From Pleodorina starrii (Eukaryota > Chlorophyta > Chlorophyceae > Chlamydomonadales > Volvocaceae), in assembly GCA_030267565.1 (NCBI GenBank), contig BRXU01000021.1:1644501-1708500 (forward strand): a stretch of 64,000 bases of DNA, in the 5' to 3' direction. Position 1 is the first letter of the stretch, and the number at the start of each line of letters is the position of its first letter. Of the stretch, positions 12,035 to 39,600 are shown in pieces. The notes below the pieces were generated by a model, which had not been told where the DNA came from, did no database searches, and saw only the letters and a list, made by a program, of their open reading frames with translations. A program made the translations under genes and the position numbers.

Positions 12035-12980
12035 ATGAGTGGGGCCAACGGCCAACGGCCAACAGCAAAGCAGCACGCACCTGCGCGCGCAAGACAGAGC
12101 CGGTCTGAAACCCCTAGTCCGGAGTGAGGACTGTTTGTGACCCAGTCAGCCGAGGGAGGGAGCCGCGGAACTTTGTCCTTTCACTATCACGAAGCTACTC
12201 TTCTCGAGCGTGTCAGCCTGTGTGTCAGACCCCAAAGACCGATATGAAAAGGCACACACCGGTAGGGCAGTAGGCAGCGCCGTCGTCCCAGGCCGTCATG
12301 TACACGCAGTCGAACTGATATAATATTTGAGCGCTCGTTGCGAGCACTGTAGAGTCTCTGGATTTGTACACAGCACTTTGCACGATCCGCTTTTGGTGCT
12401 GGACCGGCGTCGACCAGTTCCCGACCGGCCAGCCAGCGGGGCGCGATCAAGCCGTCTGCCATAGTGGCCAGTTGGTGCAGACCAGCCGAGCCGCAGGAAA
12501 TCGAGGGTCCGGGCAGGAAAAAGAAATAGATAATTGCTGCGTATAGCCACAGTATCAACTGAGTGCCAAACGAACCGCTCTTTTTGCGGACCGGTGGATC
12601 GCGTGGCGCACTCGACAATCGACCGCGCCCCTTACGGCGGCGTGCTTGCAAAATAGGCAATTATTGGTCGGCTACTGCCTATTATGATTGTGTTACTCTG
12701 TGCTTCGTAATTGCAGGCGGCGGCGGCGCCGCGCGGCTGTTCACAATTATACAGTGGATAGATAAACGAGAGGGTCGCGTTGGGGGCCGGAAGCCGAAAC
12801 CGCCGCAAATCAATCGCGACCACCACTGCGCAGAGGGGAGGGCGTCCTCTGGCCCTTTCCTGGTTTGCCATACGTCATCACATCTGCAATTCCAACCGGT
12901 GGCAAGAACCCTGCTGAAGGGTGAGGGACCTCTCATATCCTTCCGACAGGAACGAACCATTTTTGGTCGCAAGCCCTCTA

Positions 12981-13006
12981 CATGACGTTTTCGCAAAGTT
13001 ATTTAT
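12981..13006 (+). promoter_or_regulatory. Conserved CRE-like upstream element, B copy
   Basis: CATGACGTTTT followed by GCAAAGTTATTTAT is conserved almost base for base at 22299-22324 upstream of gene C. The core TGACGT resembles a bZIP/CRE site. The function is inferred only from conservation inside a diverged block. Confidence 0.4.
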
Positions 13007-13143
13007 CAATTATATATTTTAAAATGATAAAGTTAAAGATTGTGACTAAAAAATTTATTTCCCTGATCGAATTTGCTGAAGGCGTAATCTTGCTTCCGTT
13101 CATTGCTACCGCGTGGTTGGTGGCCGTACGTCTTCGGAAATAG

Positions 13144-13150
13144 AATAAAA
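13144..13150 (+). promoter_or_regulatory. Possible TATA-like box of protease gene B
   Basis: AATAAAA sits at the position matching TATAAA in gene A, inside the conserved GTGGCCGTAC...CCGACACAGCCCG proximal promoter/5' UTR segment, about 145 bp before the ATG. Confidence 0.4.
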
Positions 13151-13293
13151 ACCCGCCCCGCTACAATCAACAATATATATAACGACGATAACCCTGACGA
13201 CTTGACCTCATAACCTTACTCTTACCCTCTATAACAAGCCCAGGGCACTTTTGGTTATACTTGTAACGCTCATTTTAAATCCGACACAGCCCG

Positions 13294-16200
13294 ATGCAAC
13301 CTCCAGGCCCCGATCAAGGGGGCGATGGCCAAAATAACCCCCTGTACACCAAGCCGCCGCATGGCACCGTGCATGCCGTTATCGGGGATGTAAGCACCCC
13401 AGCAGCCGGTGACGCTGCTGCCGGGTCTCAAGAGGCCGCGAACATGGGCCAAGCCAAGTATGGCACCCTTGTATCACAGCCAAGCACCCGATCCACCAAG
13501 GGCGTCGACGACGGAGGCGCGAAAAAGTCCGGCTTCGTAGGCTGGGTAAGTGCGACGACAAGAAGAACCGCAAATCGCTTCGAGTCGCGGCTTCCGTTTC
13601 GAGCTATTAAAAACAAAAAAAGTTTAGTTGGGTCCTGAAGTCCGCTGTTGTCGTCGCTTGTATTACATTTGGCAAAAGTGTTTTGACAGTTCTGACCAAG
13701 CGCGCGAATGTCGATCTGTCGGCCTTCTGGGACTCCGGAATTAAGGAAATAAACAGCAAAAATATATCATATTATGCGCTGTTATTTTGACTCGCTGTCC
13801 TTCGCAAACACGCTATCGCCCTTCGCCTGCAGGTCACCGCTCACCCGTTCCTGTTCACCGGCCTGGTTGTGCTCGGCGTGCTTTCCATCCTGACCGTGAT
13901 CATCGTTCCGTCAGCTTACTGCTCCACTGTCGGCTGTGGCAACAAGAAGAGCCATCAGTCCGAGGTACGTTTCCGAATTCACCTCGTTCGTTCCAAAGCG
14001 TTCCGCTCGCGCTATCGACACTTGTAGCTGCTACGGCACAGCTATGCCGGGATACCGATTAATCTTCTCGCTTCCTGTGTAATTATTTCAATCAAAAAAT
14101 TAATTCCTGTGTTGGTGTATCGTCATCTGGAAGTATCGATGACAGTACGCAAAGACAGTACACCACGCGCAATGCGCCGCGCGAGCTGTCGATTTGCGAA
14201 GCGCTGTTTTCCCGCAGTTGCACCCTCATGCCCACATCCTCTTCCTCCGCCCACTTCGGACTGGTCTAACCGTATTCTTCATCAGCTTTCTTCCGCTTCC
14301 TCCGTCATCGCTCCCTTATTCGCCCATTTGCTCCCGCAGGAGGCGTCCTCGTCGCTGCGACTGATGGTTCGTTTCAACCAGGCCGACGCCTCCGTCGCGA
14401 AGCTGCTGCCGCTGCTGTCAAAGTACTTCAACACAACCAAGCTGGGCACCAGCGGTCTCGAGGTACTGCAGTTCATCGACACCAAGATTCTGACAGAGGT
14501 CAAAAGCCTGCTGAGAGACGAATATAAAGGTACGTCAATGGATTAAATGTTGTCTTACATGTGTTATAAAACGAGCCATAGCGCCAATCTCAGATCTCGA
14601 CGTAGTGCCATTCGACTCGGCAATACCGGTAGTTGTCCACAATGGTGTCTTTGAAACGCCCCCGACTCGGCGGCCTTCCCTTGCCTCGCAGCGGGCTGTG
14701 GTTGCTGAAAGTTTTGTCCCTGGCCCTTCTCCCCCTCGCCACCTCGCGACCTCTCCCACGCGCCCCTCCCTCTCAGCTATCCTGGATCTGCTTGTGGACG
14801 ACTTCGTGGTCTCCACGGGCATCACCATCAATGACGGCAACTTCACGGCGACCCCAGCCCCCAACATGCCGCCCTCGCCACAAGTTCCCTTCCCGCCCAG
14901 CTCGCCGCCCGCCAATGCCAGCAACGACACCAGCGGCCCCGCCCCCGCCCCCGGCCCTGCCCCGTCCAGCAGCCGCCGCAGCGCCCAGGCCGTGTACGAC
15001 GACAACAAGGCCGACCCGCTCGAGAACGACATGTGGCACCTCAGGGCGGTTAACGCAGCCGGGGCGTGGGCCACCACGAGAGGTGCGCGGGTTGGGCTGG
15101 GGTTGGGGTTAGCGGGCTGCGGGATCTCATGTTGCGGGATGGGGCCATAAGCTGGCACGTGCTTGTGTGTTCCAGACGTTGAGCTAGGCACGCCTTGCTC
15201 GCTTCGCTCGTGGTGTCATCTTCTAGGGGGCCGGGCCTTCCTTCCCCTCGGTGGTCGTCCTGCCCTCACTTGCCGTCCGAATTGGCCCTTTCTCGTCCCC
15301 AGGTGTGCCCGAGGTCATTGTGGCTGTTCTGGATACGGGCATCGACATTGACCATCCCGACCTGAAGGACAACATCTGGATCAACAAGGGCGAGATCCCC
15401 GACAACGGCATTGACGATGACCGCAACGGTGAGCGCCAGTGCCTGTGGGCCCCTCTGCGCTACCGGGAGCTGCCGCCTGAGCCAGACTACGAAAACCCCA
15501 TAACGCATAACTACAACTTATTAGCCCTAAAACCCTGAAACCCATAGTATTTCTGCATGGCGGCCCGTCATCAGTGTCTTGCCGTGCTCGCTGCCTTAGT
15601 TCCGAACCCCCGCTGCGCCACAGCCGGCAGACCGCTCAGCCATGCAGTCGACAGGCAATGAAACCAGCCAGCCAACACCACCGCCCTTCCCTCCCCCAAT
15701 CCCCGCAGGCTTCATTGATGATGTCTACGGATACGACTTCGCGGGCCCCTGCACCGTCGACTGGCGTGGCACTCCGCCGCCGCCCCCACCCGGCCCTGGA
15801 CGCCCCCCGGGAGCCCGCTGGGGTCGCTCCCTGCAGCAGTGGCGCCAAAGCCCACCGTCGCCCCCTCGTCCTCCATCCCCTCCCCCCCGTCCCTTCAACG
15901 CCAACCCAGTTGATCAGCAATGGTCTCCCGACGGCAGGTGCGGCTCCGACTCCGACCCTCGCCCCGACTGGCCCAACGACAAGGGCCACGGTACCCACGT
16001 TGCGGGTATTATTGCGGCCATCCGCGGTAACGGCATCGGAGGCTCCGGCATCGCTCCTCGGGTCAAGATCATGGCGCTCAAGGCAAGTTGAAATATAGCT
16101 CAGGGCTTGGGAACTGGGGGCCCAAGGGGGGCACCGGGACTGCTTGTTCTCTTCCATCCGCAGTGTCCTTGTTCGTGTTGCTACTGTTTATGTACTGTGT

Positions 16201-19200
16201 TGTGTATATGCTGTCATTCAACAGAAATTTCGGATCCGTTGTGCCGCGGTTTCGTGACAGCGGTTGGTTGCCTGTTTCATGACTACGGTAACCCTGTGGC
16301 ACCGTACCGCCCTCAGATCTCCGACCCATGGGGCAACATGTACGGCTCTAACATCATGGCTGCGTACGACTACGCGCTCAAGATGGGCGCCCACATCGTG
16401 TCGTGCAGCTTCGGCCCAAAGACCCCCAACTTCACGCCAACCGAATTCCACAAAACCCAGCATGCGGAACAGGAGCGGCTGTACACGCGGGTCATCCAGC
16501 CTCTGAATGACAAGGGCGTCCTCGTGGTTGCCGCCGCCGGTGAGGCCGGGTCGGGTACTGCGGGGTTCCGGGGCGGTACTCCACCGGTGTTGTGCACACG
16601 CAGAGCGACAGTGCAATGCGCGCGCCCTCTCTTGCTTCCTTTGCCTCGCCCCGCTCCGCCTCGCCCCACCACGCCCCGCCCCACCATCCCATGGGTTCTG
16701 GAACCAAACAGAAGCAAACCCTAACCACCCATCGCCCCGACACCCCGACTTCACGCGCCAAAAAAACCGCAGGTAACGAGTACTCCAACCTCGATGGCCT
16801 CCGCAGCGTTGGCACCACCTACCTGCCCTGCACCGTGGACCTGCCCAACGTGCTGTGCGTGGCCGCCACCGACAACACCAGCGGCCTGTGGCGGGAGGAG
16901 CAGTTCAACCGCGTGGTGGGCACCAACTACGGCCAACTGACAGTGGACTTCGCGGCGCCCGGCTCCCGCATCCTCAGCACGGTGCCGATGACCGGGCCGT
17001 ATTCCTCCTCCTCCGGTTACGACCTGAAGACTGGCAGCTCGATGGTGGGTGCAACTTCGTTGGACGCAATTTGTTGGGCAGCTGTCTTTGTTTGCGAAAC
17101 CAGTGCTTTGATGGAACTGCAGCAGTTATTTTCGTTATTCACGCAGATGAATGAAATTCTGTGATGGCCTGCCGTGATCGCTACGCAGGCCACGCCGCTG
17201 GTGTCCGGCGCCGCGGCGCTTGTGCTGTCCGTGCTGGGCTCCCAAAGCGGCAACTACTTCCAGGCTGCCCGGACCAAGTCCATCATCTTGGAGACCGGCG
17301 ACACGCAGCCCGATCTGGCTGTCATCACCGGCCGCAGCCTCAACGCCGCCCGCGCAGTGCAGACGGCCCGCTCCTTCGGCAACACCGGCTCCTTCCGTGA
17401 GTGCTTTCTTCCGTGAATGCGCCGTGACTGCTAAGCCTCCAGGTCTGACTGCTACGCCTAGAGGGGGCTTCAGAAGCCACCTGTACACAGCCAATCCGAA
17501 CCCTGTCCCCTGCCTTTCCCTCCTTTCCCCTCACCCCCTCCCCGCCCTTCCCCTGCTCCCCGCAGTGCTGGTCCCCATGCCGGTCGACGTCGGCGCCAAG
17601 AGTGGTGCCCTGATGCGCATCCTCACCGAAAGCTACTTCCGCCTCAGCCCCGTGGCTGCATCCAGCCTGGCGGCGGACGTCGCGCGGGCGCCCAACACCA
17701 GCTCTCTCGTCCTCAACACGCTCGGAATGACGCCGTTCGCCGTTGGCGCACGGGTAAGGCTCCACATCAGGACATGATCTACGTTGATCCCCCTTGAATA
17801 CGGTTTTGTCGACGTTGCTGTCCGTATTGTCGTCGTCGTCCATGTTGTCGTCGTCCACCTTTCCCCTTTATCCTGCCGACCTGCTGCGTGACCTCTCCGC
17901 CTTTCCGCCCTTCCACAGCCGTCCAACAGCTCGCTGCGCAACTTCAAGCACACCGGCGCCGATGTGCTGGTGGCGGTTCGCGGCCAGCTTAACCTGCCCT
18001 CGCGCGGCGTCTACGGCCTGCGCATCGCCACCAGCGCCCCGCACGCCCGCATTGCCGTCACTGTGGGCCAGCGCCGTCTGAGCTTCAACGCCACCCGAGT
18101 TGCGGGCGTGATGGAGGCGCTGCTGCAGGTCGACATCGCGCCTGGTAAGTGCAGTACAATGCAGTACAATGCGGTACACCCTAGTGCACTGTACTGCACC
18201 TGTACAGTGCAGTACGGTTCAGCTTAAAAGCTGCGAGCTGAGTCAAGGGCGCGTCGCCAAGCTCACACACCCACCACACAGGCAGACGCATTGGACGCAC
18301 TGGGGCCGCCGAAGCATCCGCTGCCAACCCTGCGCAACCCAACCCAACCCTGCCCCCAAACCCTAACCACCCGCACCCAACCCCACTGCCTACTACATCC
18401 CTCCCAACGCAGGCTGGTACGACTTTGAGGTGCTGTTCGCCGACCCCTCCGATTCGATCGACCTGACCTGGTCCCTGCCCACCAGCCGCACCACCTGGGG
18501 TCTGCTGCCGGACGGCTGGCTGGTCTCCGGAACCATGAGCTACCCCACGCCAATAACCTACATGCCGCGCGACATGCCCAAGGCCGGCTCCGTGCCCGCG
18601 TCGGAGGTCCCGTCTGCCATTGGCGGCTACCACATCCTTTGGCGGCCCATGCCGGGGCGCAACTCCACGCCTGACTCCGGCGCCCCCATCAACAACCTCG
18701 CCGACCCCGCCGGCGCCGTCGTCTTCTCCTCCAGCTTCCTGTCGGGCCTCACCCTAATGAGCCACTTCACCTACAGCACCTATCTGGACGAGCTGAACTT
18801 TAACACCAACATCTCTTTCGTCAACGCGCTAGCCGGCGGTTCCGGCCCTGCAGTGGACCGGGCCGCCGTCGCGGCTGCCGCCAGCGGCCCCATCTACGGC
18901 TTCGCCACCACCTTCATCCAGTCTACAGTCGACGGTCCCTTGTCCGTGGCCTTCCGCGTAAGCTGCACTCAGTGCCAGCTCTACCTGGACGGCGTGCTCT
19001 TCCACGAGACCTCCGACGCCAACTACGTGCCCGGCTCCGCCAACCCGCCCGCCACCACCACCCGCATCACGCCCTGCGTCATCCTCGACCCCGTCACCAA
19101 CCCCAACACCACCGGCGTCAACCGCGCGCGCCACCACCTCCAGATCCGCTTCGCCACCCGCACCCGCGTCGCCAACGCAGGCTTCGTGCTGCAGCAGACC

Positions 19201-19866
19201 GCCTGCACCAACCCGCTGCCCAACACCTTCCAGCCCGTGCGCCCCATCATGGCGCCCGCGCCCTGGTACAAGGCCAGCGCCGCGCCCAGCACCGCCCTTA
19301 ACGGCTCCATCAACTGTGAGATGTGGGACTACGATGCCGTCGGCCCGTCTGGATGGCTGCAGCTGGGCAACATCCCGCGCCCGGAGGACGTTTCGCCCGT
19401 CGCCCGCATCCGGATGCCCAACCCCAAGGCCAGCAACTACCCCTGCGAGCCGTGGGGCTCCTTCTGCCCCACCGGCCGCAACTTCTCCGTCATGGTCAAG
19501 GACATCCACCCGGTCAACACCCTCCCCAACTATCTGTATGCCCGCTGCTGGACCTGGACCAACCGCGGCTTGAAGGATGGCCTGGTCACCGTGTTTGCGG
19601 CGGAGACGCTGCCTACGGTTGTGTACCTGGGCGATCAGCAGGTGTTCCGGTCTCTGGGACCCGGCGATAACACCCCTTACTCCTCTTTGAGCCGCGCGCC
19701 CAACTCCACGTACCTGGCAGGCCAGTACCGCCAGTTGCTTGCAGTCGAGTGGCACGGCATTACACCGTTCACGCGCCTGTCGATTACGGAGGGTCGCACG
19801 GACATTCCGTACGACGAGCCGGCGGCCCTCGTGTTGGATTCGTCGTTCAACGCGCCCGTGCCGTAA
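13294..19866 (+). CDS. Subtilisin-like serine protease B, hatching-enzyme (sporangin/VheA)-like
   Basis: Closest paralogue of gene A: 1316 aa in 12 exons at identical junctions: 13294-13545, 13833-13964, 14340-14529, 14777-15082, 15303-15428, 15709-16082, 16317-16539, 16773-17044, 17189-17396, 17566-17753, 17919-18144, 18413-19866. Exons 1, 2, 5, 8, 9, 10, 11 and 12 have exactly the lengths seen in A. The order is the same: cytosolic tail (1-84), transmembrane segment, prodomain, Pro-rich linker, RR site (258-259), then the catalytic domain with Asp304, His432, Asn536 and Ser624. An SPP/PPR-rich insert lies between Asp and His, and a long C-terminal region ends in VP and TAA. Donor 6 is AAG|GCAAGT, a GC-AG intron; reading through it meets TGA at once. 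It is expected to act with A as a wall- or matrix-lysing protease. The ORF is intact and shows no sign of decay. Confidence 0.88.
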
Positions 19867-20164
19867 GCCCGTGCTTGAATGGAGGGCGTGGAATAGTAGT
19901 TGAGGAGTGATGAGGAGGCGTGATGGTCCTGGCCGTCAACACTAGGTGTTCGGGATGTTTGCGGAATCCAGACCTTGCTTGGATTTCTGCAGAATGAACG
20001 AGCAGAAGCTAATGCGTGATGCGTAATGAGCGAGATAGATGGGTTAGCAATCAAGATTTGCCCGTCTTTTAATTCAAATGAGGCTCTTTTTTGTGTGCGT
20101 GGTACGACAGACAGACTGACTGACTGACTACCTGGGAATCGGTGCGTTTCTCGTGCCGGCGTGA

Positions 20165-20480
20165 AATGACCGCTGACCACTCCCCTCGACCGCTGAACCG
20201 CGCTGGCTAGGTGCTAGGCACTGCGCGTGGTCGAATAAGGAAGCGTGTTGGTGGCTGGGTGACTAGGCCGCAGGCGCGTCTGCAACCGACCCGTGGAAAA
20301 TTATGATCGCTCTCTATCTATCTATCTGCCATAGACCTGCCATATATATTATGCAGAGCTAGGCCATTTTGAGGACAGCTGAGGAACCCAGCTACACAAG
20401 CCCAGCTACGGGCGGACGGAAGTACGGCGTACGGACAGTTTGTAACAGTCTGACTTAAAAGACTCACCTGTGCCTTTTGT
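20165..20480 (+). other. Conserved 3' UTR block of gene B with TGTAA signal
   Basis: The block aligns with the fourth-copy relic (about 9670-9960) and partly with the 3' UTR of A. TGTAA lies at 20441-20445, 575 bp after the stop. It also contains a short (CTAT)n run near 20314. Confidence 0.7.
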
Positions 20481-22481
20481 CCCTTGGAAAAGCAATTGTA
20501 CATTAGAAGTAGGGAAAGATACACGCTGCTAGACTCAGCGACCAGGTGAAGGTGTCGTATGGTTCCGTAGCTGTGCAAGTCGGAACGTAAACCGCCAAAC
20601 CAGCCTTGGCTTACTCGGTCCCGTCCCTCGTCTTTCGACATTTGAGCTGCAAACTCCACATATCACATCACATCACCTCACCTGATGAGATACCGACAGC
20701 ATTATATACTCGTCATACAGAAAAGTCAGAGCGAGGCCGCCACCCTTCCCTCGGTTCGAATCGAGTGTCTCGGCCACGCATGGTGGTCCCTGATAAGCTG
20801 GTATCGTATGATGAAGGGCCTTTAGTCTCAGTCACTGCAGTCTTCAAAGGGCTGGTTATGTCACGGCCATACCAGCTGCAACCATCGACGCACGTGATCT
20901 TATCATCACGTGTCCACACCATTCACCTGGGGCGCCTAGGGCACAGGCCTCACCTCCATGTTGTCCGCGTGTTGCTGCCAGGTCTTTTGGTGCGGCTATC
21001 TGTGGGTGTTGGGTGGCCGGGGCCCGTCGCCTGTAAGGGAGCCACGCACTTGGCGTATTCAGGCTTATTACGTACGGTACTCCGTCATCGCGGGCTTGAG
21101 AGCCATTCCTGCTGCTGGTGGTGATTGGTTGCTGAGCAGTACGTACCCGCCTCCCCCCGAGGGGTGCTCATCCGATGTACCCGTTACATATGGTGAACGA
21201 CAAAATGCAAGGAGATCCCAGCCGCGCGACAAGCTGGCCGTGTGTGCACTTTACCGGTATTTCCCAACGGAACTTCCTCGTGTCTCAACGGAACTTTCCC
21301 AACGAAACTTCATCGAGCTCGTGGCACTGCTCGGATCGTAGCACTCCCTGTCCGATGCATTAGTAAGGTAGCACGCTTGAGTATGACGGTATTGGAGGCA
21401 CGGACAAGCGAGAAGCAACGCTTGTGCGCATAAGACCCGGTCTGCATCATCCTCCGTTCGGGACTGTTTTATGTGTCCGAGAACGCCGCGGACCCTTGTC
21501 CTTTGGCTGTTAAAGCTGCTCTTCTCCAGCTTGCACAGAACACTAGCCGACGTGAAAAGACGGCGCCGTCGATCGGCCGCTGTCGTCACGGGCCCTTATG
21601 TGTGGGCTAGCTTTAATATTTGTCTGAGCGCTCGTTGCGAGCAATGTAGAGTCCCTGAATTTGTACACAGCACTTTGCAAGATCCGCTTTTGGTGCTGGA
21701 CCGGCGTGCGACCTGTTCCTGACCGACCAGCCAGCGGGGCGCGACCAAGCCGTCTGCCATGGTGGCCAGTTGGTGCAGGCCAGCTGAGCCGCAGAAAATC
21801 GAGGGTCCGGGCGGGAAATAGAAAGATAATTGTTTCGTTTAGGCGTTAAATCACAGCCATCCGACCCGCGCACATACTTATGTCCGTTTGTGCGGACCGT
21901 AGGATCTGGTAGGATCTTGACACCCCTGACACTCCAGCGCACCTGCCTCTTACGAAAATGTCATTGTAAAAGACTTGTTTTCAATCGGCCACTACCTAAT
22001 ATTATTTTGTCACTTTATGATTCGTAATGGTGGGCGCCGGCGGCTCGGTGCGGCTGTTCACAATTATACAGTGGATAGATAGGTCGCGTCGGGGGCCGGA
22101 AGCTGAAACCGTCGAAAACCGCAGACATCGCGGGGCGGGCGTCCTGCGGCCCTTTCCTGAATTAAGTTACGTCATCATATTAGCAATAACGCATGGTGGC
22201 GGAAACCCTTGCCACGGAACAAGAAACCTTGCTTAAGGGTGGGCGACCTCTCGTATCCCGCCGAGAGGCAAGAATCAATTTTGGTCGCAAGCACTGCACA
22301 TGACGTTTTTGCAAAGTTATTTATAAAAACACTATAATCAATTTCCAAAGAACAGAGACGTTGCAGAAAGAACATTACCCTGACCGAAATTGTCGAAGGT
22401 GTGGTCATAATTCTTTCATTGCGAACGCTTGGCAATGCTTATCAGGCCACTGATTTAGGATATTGATATTTAGTTTACTTC
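20481..22481. other. Intergenic DNA between protease genes B and C
   Basis: No supported gene. The first part (20481-21270) shows nothing recognisable. About 21275-22420 is the second copy of the upstream block seen before gene B. Confidence 0.55.
22322..22328 (+). promoter_or_regulatory. Possible TATA box of protease gene C
   Basis: TATAAAA directly follows the conserved CATGACGTTTTTGCAAAGTTAT element (from 22299) and lies about 155 bp before the ATG. The proximal A/B-type promoter segment is absent here. Confidence 0.4.
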
Positions 22482-36621
<14,140 letters not shown>

Positions 36622-39600
36622 TGTGCCGTACTGGTGGTACGGCAAGGCGCCAGGGGGCCCCACGCAGGCCACGACAGAAGCCCTCCGGAAGGATCAGAAT
36701 CATCCGTGGTTTTTGTGGCTTTTGTGGCTTTTGTGGCTTTTGTGGGTTGCCGCTAATCAATCAAGATGCGGGGTTGCCGCAACGGCGGTACGGAGGAGGC
36801 GACGTGATCGATAAACGGACCCAGCGTGTGTGTGTATTTTCCCGTTGTGGCTGAGCACATGTTGTCGTACTGGTGCCGTACAGCTGGTGAAGAGCAGGCG
36901 ACGACGGTTGTCGCGCGTCACTTGGCCAGCCGCAACCGGTCCACTGGTTTCCGGGTTCCGGCCGTCAGGTGGCTGCTGCGGGCTGGCAGGTGAAGCTCGT
37001 CTGCGAGCACACGCGTTTGACATGAGGCCCAACTCGTGGCGGTGTCCGCTTCAAATCAGGTTGCTGTCTGTCGTACAAACGGTTCATTCATTCGTACACG
37101 GGGCTGTCCCCGCCAAGCTCGTTTTAGAGTAGGGCACGGAATAAGGCCCACAGCAGACATGTGGGTGGGGTGGGTGGGTGGCCTGGGCGCCGCACCACGA
37201 GCTGTGGTACGGTCTCATACGTACGGCATAAATACGGCATGCTCCTTTTGCATGCCTGCTCGCTGTCGGAGTGGTGGTCGGAGCTCAAGAAACTTAATCT
37301 TGAACGGCAATCCGCGTTTCTTTCAGGAATTGGAATACAGACACAAGGGCGCGTGTGTGCGTGCGTGTGTGTGTCATTGGGGGGAATGCGCGCGTGCGCG
37401 TGCGTGCGCGTGCATGTGTGTGGGGGGGTGGGGTGGGGGGTAGAGAGTGCGCGTGTACGAAGCATGAAGCATGAGGGGGTGGAGCAAGAGACTCGCGCCC
37501 CCAGAAGCCCGGTTTCGCGTGAACACCATCTGAGGTTGGCCGACGATCCCTGGAGTTACGGTATAAACGTTCGTTCGTGACATGCAGTAGTCTGTGATGC
37601 CCATAATGCCGCGCGGCGATTCATGTTTTGCCATTTTAAGTGGCGAAAACTACCGGTATTGTTTCGCACATCCGGAATCGGACGGGGATATACGGTACCG
37701 GTAGCGTGAGATGTCACACCGTGAACACATCTTCTTGAAGGATGGAGTCCTCCACTCTTTGCAAGACCATCACATCCAATGTGTGCCACCACCACCACAA
37801 CCACCACCATGCGTGTTACCATGCGTGTATCCGCTGGTGGCCCCCGTGCTGCTGCGTATGCGTGTTGTCGCCACGTGCGCGGCTCGTGCCCCACATGCCC
37901 CGCATGCGCAGCGCTGCGCAGCGCTGCTGGCCGTAAGCGCGAATGTGAGCACTCTTTTGACATTCCCGGTGCTTGCCAATCGGTTGCAAAGCCCGTCAAG
38001 CCATCACCCCCATACGGTACTCAAGTGCGCCCCCTGGGGCGGCCACTCTGGGAGCCCCCCCTCCAGAATCCAGATCTCCTCGTGACCTTCACAATCGTGG
38101 CCTGGACAATCGTGCCAGGTCGCAACCCTTTCCGTTACAAGAGCGGCCACGCCTGTTCGGAGCGTCTCGCTACCTATCTAGCAGTTCTAGCTTTCAATGT
38201 GTGCTGCGGAAAGCAACAGGCAACGCGGCCCGGTCAAGTCCAAAGGCCGGGGGGGTCCACGGCCATCCCCCGAGCCGCGACCACCACCACCCCCACCACT
38301 TTCACGCCGCGCCTAACCGTGCCTGTTCACACGGCATGTGCAGCACAACACAAGCAAGGCACCAGAACAGCACGCGAGCGTGGCGTGGCGGTGGGATGCG
38401 CAACGCAGCGGGGTCCAGGGCTGGGCGGGTCCAGCCTTTGGCGGCAGCGGCGGCGGTAGCGAGACGAGCAAGTCTCCCAGAGGTCGTGAGAGGTCCGGAG
38501 AGGTTCGCACCCAAGATAATCCTCAATAGAGGGCTGGGGGGTGGATCGCCTAACTCCTGGAGGATGAACCTACCGGCCTCACACATCCGTCACACAGCCC
38601 AGCTCGCACATCCGCACCCCCCAACCTCAGCCGCACGCGAGCCCGCCACCACCGCGGCCGCAACAGCCACAACTGCAACAGTCTTGGCGACAACAACCGC
38701 CACAATCGGCGGGCGGCAGCAAAGTCACCCCACGGACTGAACAAACCCACAGCGCGCCAGGCCGCCCCCACCAGCCATATCCCTTGCAGCAACACGCTCT
38801 AGGTTGAGCTAGGTAGATAGATAGATAGACAGATAGATAGGTAAAAATAATGCGGTCAAAAGGCATTCTGACAACAGCCAGTCTTCCCTCGTCGGGGCCG
38901 GGCAGCGCGGCGACGTTTCGGCAACGCCGGAGAACAACTAAGGACGCGTTTGCAAATTACGCAGCTAGCTAGTTTTTTTAGTTGGCCGTTAGCGCCGTCG
39001 GCTCTTCAAACCGCTGCGGCGGAAGCCGCAGCAGCAGCAGCAGCTAGCTTTAGGCAAGAGAGGAGAGGAGGGGGGGGGGCAGCGCAGACGGTTCTCCAAA
39101 CGGATAGAATGTCGGCTGGCTGGCGGCTGGCTGGCGGCGTGTCGCGAACCCAGAGACAGATTTCGCCCTGCAAACCGCCAGAAGGCACACACACCAGCTC
39201 ATCCGCGCGCGCCAAAACACACCGCACGAAGAAAAAAAAACAGCCCATCGGGCTCTCTGTCACGCAGCCCGTCACGCACACACACCCACACCCACACACA
39301 CGCGTACAAGAGGCAAGCCAGGCGACGATACAACTCTACTGATGCTCCTCTCCAAAGTCGATGACGGCACCCAGAGGGCCCGATACATCGTCGATACGAA
39401 GTACAAAGGTCGCGGCGGCGGCCAGAGATGACCGCCAGCACGAGCCCACAACCCGGGCCCATATGACCCCAGCCCAGGCACGGCGGCGACAACAGCTCGA
39501 AACCCCATTTCGGCTGCGCTCCACATCCAAATCCAAATCCAAATCCACCTGCCAAAACCCGCACATGCACACATACACGCCGTCGTGCCGTGCAATGTGT

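Larger units (their letters stand above)
9966..12340. other. Intergenic DNA between protease genes A and B
   Basis: No supportable gene. Several short frames exist but none continues a recognisable domain. The region holds the CTGG tract and a perfect hairpin at 11994-12034. From about 11890 it enters a block also found upstream of gene C. Splice-like motifs such as CCCAGGTGAGT near 10938 stand alone and do not build a gene. Confidence 0.5.
11890..13115. repeat. Duplicated upstream block, B copy
   Basis: About 1.1 kb upstream of gene B aligns, with indels, to about 21275-22420 upstream of gene C. Shared landmarks include CGCTCGTTGCGAGCA, TTTGTACACAGCACTTTGC, CCAGCCAGCGGGGCGCGA, TTCACAATTATACAGTGG and CATGACGTTTT. 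None of it is convincingly coding. It stops about 175 bp before the ATG, where B instead becomes similar to gene A. Confidence 0.8.

Noticed and set aside
20745..20775. GGTTCGAATCG, resembling a tRNA T-arm
   Set aside because: The flanking bases do not form the 5-bp T stem, and no anticodon or acceptor arm is visible.
39336..39430. Minus-strand FVLRIDDVSGPLGAVIDF before a stop, resembling a protein C-terminus
   Set aside because: No upstream exon with matching phase or recognisable domain could be found, so it is not supported as a gene.
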